This document shows, in pieces, positions 21,613 through 32,820 of a DNA stretch of 64,000 bases. Source of the DNA: Astrocystis sublimbata (Eukaryota; Ascomycota; Sordariomycetes; Xylariales; Xylariaceae). Location of the stretch: positions 124,001 through 188,000 of the forward strand of contig JAJNNY010000048.1 in the NCBI GenBank assembly GCA_022453515.1, given 5' to 3'. The translations under genes were made by a program, and so were the position numbers. Numbering within the stretch: position 1 is the stretch's first letter; each line of letters opens with the position of its first letter. The notes under the pieces were generated by a model. It did no database searches. It saw only the letters and a list, made by a program, of their open reading frames with translations, and was not told the DNA's origin.

Positions 21613-24002
21613 ATGGCCCCAGCAACCATCACCACCGCCTCAGGCGCAACCTGGCAAGCCATCGCCCAAGACCGCCAGCGCCACCGCGACGCCACCCTCG
21701 CCGAGCTCGACCCGCCCCTGCCCACCTCCCTCCCAGCCGACGTCCTCGACACCACCTCGGTGCCGGCCCAGATCCTGACCGCCAACAGCGACCTCGAAGC
21801 GCTGATTTCGGCACTCGCCTCGGGAAAATGGAGTGCGCAGACCGTGGTCCGCGCCTTCATGCGGCGCGCCGGGCTCGCGCAGCGCCTGACCAACTGCGTG
21901 ACGGAGCTGCTTCCGGCTGCAGCGCTCTCGCGCGCCAAGGAGCTCGACGCCTATCTTGCGACGCATAAGCGCGTCGTCGGCCCGCTGCACGGCGTCCCGG
22001 TTAGCGTCAAAGAGCACGTCGGGATGCAAGGGTGTGATTTGAATGCGGGCCTCGTGGCTTGGGTTGGTAGGGTTAGTGAGGAGGACGCGCTCATTCTGAA
22101 GATCTTGCGCGACGCCGGCGCGGTTTTTTATGTGCGCTCTACCGAGCCGCAGTCGCTGATGCATATTGAGACGAGTGGGAATCTGTATGGGTGAGTGGGT
22201 TTGTTTGTTTGTTTGTTGGAAATATGTCGTTTTTTCTTTTCTTTTTTTGGATATATCTTAAAAATGGTGAACTTGTGTGTGAGTGAGTGAGTGTGTCGAA
22301 AACCCATCTTTTCTTTCTTTTTTTGCCCAATTATTTACCTGTGGGATCGAGGATAAAACACCTAAAATGAAGAAGAAAAGATTAAGATATCAAAGAGGGA
22401 AGGAAGATGGATGTATTGTTAAGCACTAGAGCTCCCCTCATTCTACCAACCTCATCCCCCCTTAACCCCTTACTTACTGACCGACAACCCCTTACTAACT
22501 CCCACCCCTTTCTTCCCCCCCTCCTCAGCACGACCGTCAACCCCTACAACACAACTCTCTCGTGCGGCGGCTCGTCGGGCGGCGAAGGCGCGCTCCTCGG
22601 CCTGCGCGGCTCCATCCTCGGCGTCGGCACCGACATCGGGGGCTCGATCCGGGCGCCGGCCGCCAACAACGGCGTCTTCGGCTTCAAGCCCACGCCCGGC
22701 CGGCTGCCCATGAGCGGCCTGTCCGCCACCATGGCCGGCGCCGACCACATCAGCGCCACCACCGGCCCGCTGGCGACCAGTCTTTTCGGCATCGAGCTTT
22801 TCGTCAAGACGGTTCTGGACGCGCGGCCCTGGGAGCGCGAGCCGACGCTGGTGGGCATGCCGTGGGGGAGCGGTGTTGATATTGATTATGGTAGGGGCGA
22901 GGGGAGGAAATTGAGGGTTGGCGTCATGCGCCACGATGGCGTGGTCAGGCCGCATCCGCCTATCACGGCGGCGCTGGCGCATGTGGTGGAGAGGCTGAGG
23001 GCGAGCGAGGAGGTCGAGGTTGTGGAGTGGGAGAGCTGGAAACATGATCTGGCTTGGGAGATTCTGGTATGTTTAACCCCCTTTTTCGTCTTCGTCATTA
23101 TCATCATCATCTTTCAACTTCCATTCATCACATGCTTACTCTGGGGCCATTCTATTACAATATTTACTTCCTTCCCCCTTTTATTCCATTCTGGGTTATA
23201 AAGATTTGAAGTTCTCAACTGATATGCTCACCACCCATCTAGGCGAAGCTGTACTTCTGCGACGGCGGCGCCGAGACGAAAGCGGCGATTGAGGAGTCCG
23301 GCGAGCCGTACAGGCCTCTTACGAAATGGATTCTTCTCGATCATCCACAAATCCGGGAACACTCGTGAGTCTCATCTCGTCTCATCTCATCTCATCATTA
23401 CTCTTGTTAAGCCGCGCAGGATCGCCTCCCTCTGGAAAGGCCACCAAGAGCGCGACGCCTACCGCGCCGCGTACGCAGCGCTGTGGAACGAGCGGCAGGT
23501 CGACGTGATCCTGTGTCCGGTGGGGCCGGGCGTGGCGCCGAAGCTGGGGACGGGCAAGTACTGGATGTACACGGCGCAGTGGAACCTGCTCAACTACCCG
23601 GCCATCGCCTTCCCCGTCGGCGGCGCCAAGGTCGGCGACGGGGAGATGAAGATGGCCGAGCACGAGTACCCGGCCGACTACACGCCCCTGAGCGAGCAGG
23701 ATCGGTTTAACTATGATCTCTGGAAAGAGCATGGTGCTGAGGGGTATAAGGGGGCGCCGGTGTCGTTGCAGCTTGTGGGGAGGAAGTAAGTTTTTGTCTA
23801 TTCTTATTGTTTTATTTCTTCTTTCTTTTCTTCTTTTCCCTATCTCCATTTATCTTATCCATCTGCGGCGGAAAATCCCAATTCTATGAAACATTTCGTA
23901 TTCTCAGCTAACAATTCATGTCATCGCAGCTACGAAGACGAGAAGTTGCTCAAGGCTCTGGGAACGCTGCTCGATGCTGCCGGGCTAGCGAGGACGTGTT
24001 AA
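21613..24002 (+). CDS. Amidase-signature hydrolase (fungal acetamidase/FAAH-like)
   Basis: Hydrolyses a carboxylic amide with the Ser-cisSer-Lys triad. Five exons (21613-22190, 22529-23066, 23243-23364, 23420-23785, 23930-24002) join in frame to 558 codons. The catalytic Lys is in PVSVKEHVG (about residue 133). The Gly/Ser-rich signature is CGGSSGGEGALLGLRG (about 205-220), which supplies the cis-Ser. The nucleophile Ser is in GTDIGGSIRAPAANNG (about 232). All triad residues are present, so the enzyme should be active. Length is normal for fungal amidases. The first intron (338 nt, T-rich) is several times longer than most in this window; all four have GT donors and AG acceptors. The substrate cannot be read from the sequence; acetamide, fatty-acid amides or aromatic amides are all possible. 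Confidence 0.92.
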
Positions 24003-24653
24003 GATGAACGAATTGATGAGGGCTCTTGTATAGATCACTGCACAGTATTATTGATAGGTAGGTAGATATGGGTCACGATTACAAGCTGAGGTATGGAGTA
24101 TCTCTCTCTCTTCCTATCGTGACAGTCACGTAGGTGACTCACATGCAAAGTTTGGTCATATATCTATGTATTACACAGCACACAAGTGCGGTCTGTATCC
24201 CTCGTACAGCTCGCAATATACTAAGTACCTACACAAAGAGCATGCGGTCGCCTAGGACGAGATACTATCGTTCCTATCGGCCGTGGGAGAAATACAGAGA
24301 CAGCAAATAATTACGCCCAGGTTCTTCTGAATATGCTCGACCCCTTGCATAGGTACACACAAATCAAGTCACAACTAGAACAGAAGTTTGCAAAGCCATC
24401 AAATCATAAGTCATCGTTGGGGTCATCGTCATATGTGATAAAGCACCCTGTCATCTGTGGGAACCATGCAGCCGGGTTTCCCGAGCTGTCTCTGGATAAT
24501 GGCATGAGGCTAGGGTTTAGGAGACATGAGATAATACCCTACTGCTGCTGAGCTGTGTTCAAGTGAGTTCACGAAGGTGAGGTGAGGTCGGTTATCACTT
24601 GCCGTAACCCCAACTTTAAATGAAATTAGACATGTAGAGGGTATTTATTATAT
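24003..24653. other. Convergent 3' intergenic region
   Basis: 651 nt between the stops of the amidase and the TPR gene. No coding frame with support; it presumably holds both 3' UTRs. Confidence 0.55.
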
Positions 24654-25717
24654 TCACTGTTTGGCATTCTGGTTGAAGTTCATGCTATAGCCGCCCGTCT
24701 TCTCGTCCTTGACCATCTGGAAGTTATCCGTGCTGAGGCCAAAGGGGCTCAATATACCATTTCCAAGCTGGAATAGAAAGACCGCATAGGTTAGCTTTTT
24801 CGAAACTCCCCTTTACCAATAATGCATGGCAAGTAAACATCATCATGACAGAACAGAACACTTACATCCTTCAACTTCCCCCACATCTCCCCCATCTCCT
24901 TCTCCTGCGCAGCCTTGACCCGCGGCGGGAGAGCCCGTAGCTGCGCCCGCACGATCTTCTCGTCCGCACCGTTCAGGTTCCCCATGCCGGAGAGCGTCTT
25001 GTAATCCTCCTCGGCGCCGCTCAGATTCGACCAGCCGCCGAGCTCGCTCCGCGCCCGCGCCCGCCGCATCAGCGCCTTGCCTTTTATCCTGGCTATGTCG
25101 TCGCGGCGCTTGCGCGCCGCTGACTCTTGCACCTGCACCTGGGCGGGTGCGCTGGTCTGTGCTCCTGCGCTGACGATTTCTTCATCTGCTTCTTCTTCTT
25201 CTACTTCTACTTTGTGTTCTTCTTGATTGTCGCCCTCAGCAGATTCTTCCGCCGCCTTCGCAGCGCGACTCAGGCCATCGAGAGACTCGGTGGCGCTCTG
25301 TATGGCCTCCTTGTACTGCTCGAGCTTGAGGTGGCACGCGGCGACGTTGGACTTGAGCACGGCCAGCTCGTAGTCGAGGTAGTGCGGGCAGAGCGCGGCG
25401 GCTTCGTCGTATTTGTTGATGGCGCCTTCGTACTTGGCTGAGGTGAAGAGGGCGTTGGCTTCGGTTTTCTTGGTGTGGGATTCGCTTAGGAGACTCTGGA
25501 AATACTTCTGATTAGCATGAATGCATAAGTTGAGTAGTATGGGATGATGGGCAGGGAGGGAGATGCATGTACATGCCGCTTCTTCTTCGGGTGGGAATCT
25601 AGGTGCTGGTGTGAATTCGTCGGCGTCGACCTCGGTGTTTTCGTTGGGGGTGTTCTTGTTCTTGGCAGGGTCGTTGCTTGCGCGCTCCTGTTTTGGAGCC
25701 TCGGACGGCTGAGACAT
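24654..25717 (-). CDS. TTC1-like tetratricopeptide-repeat protein
   Basis: TPR adaptor related to human TTC1. Three minus-strand exons: 25717-25577, 25495-24866 and 24767-24654, giving 294 codons. The TPR block (about 50-220) reads [20 protein letters not shown], then [19 protein letters not shown], interrupted by an acidic insert, then [15 protein letters not shown]. The C terminus after the last intron contains [20 protein letters not shown], a conserved ending of fungal TTC1 proteins. Intron 2 (98 nt) is a normal GTAAGT..CCAG intron. Intron 1 (25576-25496, 81 nt) cannot be removed in frame with any GT donor. A GC donor (GCATGT) with a TTTCCAG acceptor restores the frame and places the Glu-rich stretch directly before the first TPR helix. 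Without splicing the frame also stays open, adding 27 residues. Confidence 0.85.
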
Positions 25718-26129
25718 GGTGTTGGCGTGTTGATGTTATTGTTGATGGTGATGTTGATCAAAATAGGGTCAATGTTGTCTGCATGTGACTGTTTACTTAT
25801 TGCGCCTTCTGTTGGGGCAGTAACACTACCAGGTAGGTACTACTAGCTGTTACCAGTAACGGATGGTGGGGTTAGATCCGTTACCAGGCGCGGGGGGATG
25901 CGTCCAACGCGGGGAGCTGTCGGGACCTGCCCCTCCATCGGAAACCGTCGCAACTTCCAGAGGAAGAAGCCTGAAACTCGAACAGAGCTTGATCACATCT
26001 ACGTGAAATTGGTGTATCACACGCGATCTTATATAACCACTCATTCTTGGCTCAATTACCCTGTCCAGATATCAATTGAGCGACATATCTAACTCCATTG
26101 TCGCTACACATCGAACACATCTAGCAGTC
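25718..26129. other. Divergent promoter between TTC1-like and HAD genes
   Basis: 412 nt between two divergent start codons. No gene is seen and no regulatory motif stood out. Confidence 0.5.
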
Positions 26130-27145
26130 ATGCCTGCTCGCACAGAGTAAGTCACGTCCATCGCAAAGCACTGGAATCGATTAACTACAAACAATCGCAA
26201 TCATCGGATACAAAGCTGATGACCCCTCGCAAAAGCTTCCCTCCCGTAAGGGCCTGTCTCTTCGACATGGACGGCCTGCTGCTCGACACCGAAGACATCT
26301 ACACGCTCTGCATCAACATCATCCTCGAGAAATACGGGCGCTCGAACCTGCCGTGGTCCATCAAAGCCCGTCTCCAGGGGCGGCCCGGCCCCGACGCCAA
26401 CGCCCTCTTCCACGACTGGGCCCAGCTGCCCATCTCCGAAGCCGAGTACCTCTCGCAGTACGCCGCCCTGCAAGCGAAGCACTTCCCCGACGCCAAGCCG
26501 CTGCCCGGCGTCGAAGAGCTGCTGGCCAAGCTGGGGCGCACGCGCTGGTTCGAAAAGCCCAAGGCCAAGGCCACTACAGAAGAAAGTAAAGGCCACAGAG
26601 TCCACATCGCGCTCGCGACGAGCAGCAACTCGCGGAACTTCGCCGTCAAGACGGACAACTGGACCGAGCTGTTCGCCGTCTTCGAGTCGCACCGCCGCGT
26701 CCTCGGCGACGACCCGCGCATCCCGCCCGGCCGCGGCAAGCCCATGCCCGACATATACCTGCTCGCGCTCGACACCATCAACCAGTCTCTGCCGCAGGGC
26801 GAGAAGCCCATCACCCCCGAAGAGTGCCTGGTGTTCGAGGACAGCGTGCCGGGCGTCGAGGCCGGGCGCAGGGCCGGCATGCGCGTCGTCTGGGCCCCGC
26901 ATCCCATGCTGAAGAAGGAGTACGAGGGCCGCGAGAAGGAAGTCCTGGCCGGACGCATGGGCGAGGCTGGCGATGTCGATACGCATCAGTTGGGCGAGCT
27001 TGATGATGGCTGGGCGGACTACTACCCTGATCTTACGGGTTTCCCGTATGATAAGTATGGGATTGTGGTGCCGCCTGCGGAAGTCGAACAGGATGAGTCG
27101 ATGAAGGCGGACGTGAGTGAGGATATCGTGGCTAAGGATTCGTGA
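26130..27145 (+). CDS. HAD-superfamily phosphatase (PUDP/HDHD1- or Gpp-like)
   Basis: A haloacid-dehalogenase-type phosphatase acting on a small phosphorylated metabolite in the cytosol. Motif I is CLFDMDGLLLDTED (nucleophile Asp and acid Asp two residues later). Motif II is probably in ALATSSNSRNF, with a Thr/Ser after a hydrophobic strand. Motif IV is LVFEDSVPGVEAGRRAG. The cap domain lies between motifs I and II. Two starts are possible. An ATG at 26130 begins a 17-nt exon (MPART) followed by GTAAGT and an 89-nt intron ending at 26235, joining in phase to FPPVRACLF. An unspliced ATG at 26219 gives MTPRKSFPPV. Both produce 308 residues. The spliced form is favoured because the first ATG is followed at once by a consensus donor. 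A basic insert (KPKAKATTEESKGH) is unusual and may be lineage-specific. Confidence 0.88.
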
Positions 27146-27329
27146 ACAGTTGCGGCGAAATTGCGGCCGGCGTGTTAGACGCTAGGGAGGAAGATAGATT
27201 GCTTCCTCCCTTAGAGACAAGGAGACTGGGGCAGATGCATACACACCAGAAGTTGTAATGACTTTGTTTCATGTAGACATACAACGCGATATGCTCGAGA
27301 GCAAGTAAACCTTGTTGCCATCCTCGATC

Positions 27330-28772
27330 TCAGTATATGTCCCAAAGACTGATCTTCCCATCCTTGCTTCCGGCTGCGAGCCAATGCGCTTCTTTGGCGG
27401 TCTTGATGCGCCTGTCTTTCACACTGAGCTCTCCCGGCTTGCTGGCTGTAATTATAGCTGTTTCCTCGTTGTCCTCGATATTCGCCTCACCCGAGGATGA
27501 CTTTTGTTGCCCATCTGTGCCGGCTTCCTGATCATCTTTGATCACGGAAAAGGCGGCGGCATAGCAGCCCACATCGTGCCACTTGAGCACCGCCAGCTCG
27601 CTCATCGTCTTGGCCGAGTACACGCGGACCTTGGAGTCCCACCCAGCCGTGGCGAAGATGCGCCCGTCCGAGCGCATCTGCAAGGCCTGCTGGCCCGAGT
27701 GCTTGGTGTCGACGACTTTGATCGGTGAAAACGGCTCTGTCTTGGCCTTGCCCGGTTCGGGACCTTTACTGTCCGACCCTTCAGACTCCTCAGCCCTTCT
27801 CTGCCCCGGCACAGGTGGCGTCGATGTAGTCGTGTTGGGCACAGGGTGTCGCGCGATGATGGCGTCGGCACCCGAGGTAAAGAACGACTCCCTGTCCGAG
27901 GCGACGTCGAGCGATAGGATGGGCTGGCTGTGCGCCGCGTATTTGTACAGAATGTCCCAGGCGCCCGTGTGTCTGCGCCGCGCCACCACGGCGAGCCCGT
28001 TTTCGTACCCGGCGAGCAGGAAGAGGAAGTCGTTGCGCCAGAACAGCGAGAGCGCCATTACCATGCCTTTTTTCTCCGTCTTGCTCCCTGTTTGGATTGT
28101 GCCCATGCGGTTTTGGCTCGGTAGATGGAATATGTCAATCTGCATGTCGGATGAGTACGCTCACACATGGCGCGCAACTGGTGGAAGTGATGGACTCACA
28201 GCTTCTGTGTTCAATGCATTCGGCACCGCCACGAACAGCTCGTCTGAGACGTCCATATCTGTGTTTTGCTTAGGAGAGCATCGCGCGAAAGAGCAGAAGT
28301 TCATGGTGTTCACTTCCAGAAAGAATAGCATCCACGGCTTTGGGCGCTCAGGTGCATTTTCATCCAGAGGCAGATCCGTGCTCAAGTTCTTCTCGTCATC
28401 GGCTGTGATCTTCCAAACTATCAAACGATTGTCTCTCCCTTGTCTGGATATGAGAGATTCATAATTCAGCATTTTGTCAGGCTCAAGATATAGACAGGTT
28501 GGTGAATTAACCTACGTGATGACCTTGTCGTCGCCCCAGCCGGAAATACCCAGTATCGCAGCGTCGTGAGGCCGCCAGACCGCGCGCGGTCTCATGATGG
28601 TGAGATCCCATAACACCACGTAGCCGTCCGCATCGCCGGATGCAAGCCGCTCGCTGTGCCTGACGAAGGTGGTGACGTGCACCTGGCTGGCATGACCTCG
28701 GAGGATCGCCTTGGGCTGTGGTATCTCTTGTTGTGTCATATTGAAGAGTTCAATGTTGTTCGTCTTGCTCAC
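27330..28772 (-). CDS. ASA1: Asa1 (ASTRA-associated WD40 protein)
   Basis: Subunit of the ASTRA assembly (Tra1/TTT/R2TP-linked chromatin and PIKK-maturation factor). Three minus-strand exons (28772-28516, 28443-28200, 28139-27330) join over 72- and 60-nt GT..AG introns to 436 codons. WD40 blades are clear: [15 protein letters not shown] with [49 protein letters not shown], and the C-terminal [16 protein letters not shown]. Ending in a WD repeat is typical of Asa1. Met codons at 28772 and 28739 are both possible; the second starts [10 protein letters not shown], nearer the first blade. A low-complexity Ser/Glu-rich insert sits in the middle of the propeller. Confidence 0.9.
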
Positions 28773-29900
28773 ATGTGATCTAGTAAGTATGTGCTAACCC
28801 ACGACTATCTTAGGCTATGGCCGCTTGTGACCCGGAAACTATGAGAACCGTAATTGCTGTCATTTGGTGGCAAGACGAACGGAAATGATACCGATTGAGG
28901 TTGGCTACGATGGGCGCTAAATTAGTATATGTGAGCTAGCCCAGGCGTGGACGTCGCTAGATCTTGCCGTCCAAGGTTGGGCTTGCGTGACCTAGACTCA
29001 CTCAGTACTGTTGGAGTGTGGGGGGCGCTAGCTACGACATGTACTTAAGACGGTAACGGTAACGCGAGACGAATCGGCGTTGTTCCACTGAAACAGTTTT
29101 GTTACGTTGTGTCTGTCGCCTTGACACTTTCTTGTGTGTCCTATATCCGACGATTGAGATCTGAAGGCTGAAATCACGAAAACATCATATTTATTGAGCT
29201 GAATAATTGAACAATATATGTCCATCCAATTAGTAGTACGCATGGGTATGACGATGGCCTGTCGGCATCATCTCCAAGTCGCTAATGCAGGTGCTCATTG
29301 TGGCCAACTTTCTGGTCCCTGTAAGCCGGCTGTTGTAACTTGATGCCACAGACAGCCGCCCTGCCACGACGGCGGCCACGATGCAGATGTTCTGTTACAC
29401 TTCAGATCTATTCTTCAGGATGCGGTTCGCCATTGTTCATCTCAACATTGCAAGCCGCACGTGCAGAGGAGGGAACGGACGTTACACCACGTCAGTTTCC
29501 AAGGCCGAGTTATCGTGACCCACAGAGCCACCTACCATCATCTACCTACCTAGATAATCAAGACACTTACAGTAATAGGCAATGCTTGGCCATGCTGTTC
29601 GACAGGAGAATGATGCAAGTAGGCACGCGACATGAACCCCCATCGTCAACACGAAAGGGGGCTCTGCATACTGGACGAGTTAGATCGAGCCGCCGCGGAG
29701 ATATCGTGAAGGGTCAAGTTGATCAAGACAAATATGCAGGTGCTGAGGGTCATACGGCCGGATACCGGAAGACATGCTGCTTTACCCCCCCTCTCTCTCC
29801 CCACGGCCCGGGCGCAACAAGAACGACATGATCCCTGATGGGACGAAATGTAGCAAGATCTGTTAAAGATCTCGAGGATAGGGGTACCCATGGGACGAAC

Positions 29901-29927
29901 AACACCAACACCAACACCAACACCAAC
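29901..29927. repeat. AACACC minisatellite, about 4.5 units
   Basis: Perfect 6-nt tandem repeat (AACACC) over 27 nt in non-coding DNA. Confidence 0.9.
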
Positions 29928-30612
29928 TCGCGAACTCTTCCTAATAAAATGATAGAACGAAGAGCCTCGGGAATGGAAAGCTGCTTGCTGTATGTGTCTT
30001 AAAACCTACCCAGGTTCCAGAACGAAACGCGCACGTGCATACCTAGCCCATGCTGCACTTAGGCAACTTCAAAGGCGCGCGATGCACCGAAATAAGTAAG
30101 TATGGCACGGGAAACGTGTCGTTCGCAGCTCGTGGGCTTCTTCGAGCTGTTCCGTGCAGATGGGCATGGGCACGGGCATGGGTCGGTGAGGGTCCCAAGC
30201 TATTGTCAAGCGCGCTACTGTACTTCAGGATTGCGGGGATGAGAGAAAAATAATACAGGTCGTACGTATGTAAATCAGAACTGATAATAATGCGCACACT
30301 ACTATTACTAACAGGTACTACTGGGTTATGCGTCCGGTACTATTGATCGCCTGCAAGGGTAGGTGGAAATCAAAACGCTCAGCCTTTCGGGTGCGGCCAA
30401 GCCGAGACGGATGTCCTGCGACCGGAAGCAAGCAGGATTGGGATAAAGACATCGTCATCGTCATCATTCTCATCGTCCTACTATTCTAAAATCAATTGTA
30501 TGCATATACGCTTACAGTAGGTATCTGTGTGAAGATGCATGACGGAACCTGAGAGGCGAACTTGGCCAAATCAAGTTCAAGTGTATAAGTGTGTAAGTCA
30601 GTTGTATGTGGC

Positions 30613-30648
30613 GTGGTGGTGGTGGTGGTGGTGGTGGTGGTGGTGGTG
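30613..30648. repeat. (GTG)12 microsatellite
   Basis: Twelve uninterrupted GTG triplets in intergenic DNA, followed directly by a TA-rich run. Likely length-polymorphic. Confidence 0.95.
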
Positions 30649-32820
30649 ATATATATAAATATATAGCACTAATGAATGTCATGTCACGTTGTGTGCTGAG
30701 ATATCAAATGAGCTGAAAGAGCTGTACTCAGACTCAGGCGTCTATTGCGTTCATCTCGAGCAACAAAAGCAATAATCGTACCACTCTCGCGGACCATGTG
30801 TCATCCGAAAAGCAAGGCGCGGCTAATCAGATCTCGTTTGTGGGGAGATTGAAGATGTCACCTACATACAGGCTTACAGGGCAGGGTGTAAGGCTTTTAC
30901 TACATGATACAACGGTGCACACATACGATGCTGTAACTCACGACTCCACGTCATACCATTGTGTAAATGTGACTATACGCTCTCGAGTCCTCGAATTCGG
31001 GCCGCCTATTCGAAGAAAAAGGAGGTGAGGTGAGTGAATTATCGATAGTACCTATCATCAGCCTTGAAACGGCGTGTGTATATACTTCCTTAGGCAGTAT
31101 GTGTAAGTGAAGCCGAAACTGGGGTCGGGCTGGGGTCCGCATTGCGCACTAGTCGGTCGAGAGCCCCTGTACTTTCCCTTTACTTTCCCATTACTTTCCC
31201 AGTCTAGACGTTCAGCCAACAACGCCCGCCCGAGCCAAAATAGCCAAGACACTCTCGACACTATCCGTGACTCTCGACTCTGTACTAACACTTACACGCA
31301 CCTAACTGTGTGCCTCGACGTTCTTGTCCGCACTCGGTTTGCCTCATCCGAGTCATTGCGAATGTTGACCGGCCTCGAGCAGTCTGCCTATTCTTCTATG
31401 CTCATCAGTCGCGCTCCACACTCATTGAGGTCTGGCTCGTTGGCCTCGATCTTCTTCCCGGCCCCCGGGCGTAAGCCAGTGTTTCGATCCTGTCAAGCAG
31501 CGAATGCTGGCAGTGTATATGTATATGTAGGTAGGTACTTATGTGTGCCAACAACTGCACTCCAAATATGATGTTACCTGACTGAGCAGGCGAGGCAAGG
31601 CAGGTGAGATTGCCATCGTGGGCTAATCTTGGACGGACGTGATAGACATTTTTAATATAATTCCTCTTGTTCGTCCAGAGCAGCGATTGGAGAAGGCCGC
31701 GCGTGGACGGGCGCCACACATCCCATCCGATCTTGATACTCCATCCTCTGCTCCCCTGCTCGGGATCTGACCCTGGCTCGCCTGGCCCAGCACCAAGACC
31801 GAACCCAGACTAGGTTGGTACATACTCTCTGGTGATTATTCGGTAGCGTCGCCAGGGGACCGCTGCTCATTGTCCGTTGCGCTAGCTTGCTCCCACTAGT
31901 CTTGTCTAGATGGGAGTCTAGAAAGCCACATACATAGATAGTCCAGGCTGGTAGGGAGCCGATTGCAGCCATCATGAAGCTGACATCCCCTCTAGTTTCT
32001 CATCGGGACTAATACTCCAGGAGAGGTCGCCTCGCCAAATATCTCCTTGTACATACAACCTTCCTAAGTCTTTGTTCAACATTGAGGCTGGCCCGCCCGT
32101 ATTTCAATTTTACCGTTGGTAACCTTGTCCCCGACGTCCCGCAACGCCTTCGTTTGCTCACCGAGAGCTTCCTGCTGAGCGCCTGTAGCCTGGCATCTTG
32201 AGAAATCAAGATCCCCATGCGGCTTGTTCTTGCCGAGTTAGGATTGTAACACCAATTTCCGTTACTCGAAAGGGTTCTTCCCTTTGGTGCTGCACATTCG
32301 TTCGTTCCTGGCGTGCCTCGATTGGTTTCGCCGCCTGTATACCTCAAGACTACGGTGCGATTCGATTATCGCGTGCGCAACTCCCTGGGCCTCCTATACA
32401 ATCGTAGCAACGCCACCATAGCCGGCTTCCGGCTCATGCCGTTCGTCCCTCTAATCTATTCTCGCCAACTCTAGTTGTAGTCACTCAGCTGAGGCACTTC
32501 TCATCGGTTTACTTGCGCTTTTTGCCTCACGCTCTGTCTCGCATCGTCTCGCCTCCTCGAGAATAACGCAACCGAGCACCTGCCGGTAGTTGACGCTGCC
32601 TTGCCCAACACCACCGTATTGGCCCCGAAAGCTGGGCGCGACTACGCTGCCCGCCCACCAGCATGCTGCGCAGTCCTTGTCGCCGTGAACCGTCATCAGC
32701 GGCTCATTGGACCGTGAGTCTCTCGAGATCTCACTGTCGCAGAAGGAGAAATTGTTTAAAGTGGGAGCCCGAAAGCCCAAGACGGAAAGGGAAGGTACAG
32801 AGATAGTGGGCTTGGATGTG

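Larger units (their letters stand above)
28773..32820. other. Large gene-poor region upstream of the Zn2Cys6 gene
   Basis: 4.05 kb without a supportable gene. Open frames at 29340-29831 and 31107-31571 lack recognisable domains and have no plausible splice partners. The region holds an AACACC minisatellite (29901-29927), a GTG microsatellite (30613-30648) and three near-copies of TTACTTTCCC near 31169-31201. The right end should hold the leader of the transcription factor; its frame is open from 32707 without an ATG until 32821. Confidence 0.5.

Noticed and set aside
27583..28464. 293-codon plus-strand frame
   Set aside because: Antisense to the Asa1 exons and crosses their introns; no family features.
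29340..29831. 163-codon open frame
   Set aside because: No domain, no splice partner and biased composition; it lies in a gene-poor region where chance frames of this size occur.
31107..31571. 154-codon open frame
   Set aside because: Overlaps an unrelated open frame on the other strand, has no recognisable features, and its start lies in repetitive sequence.
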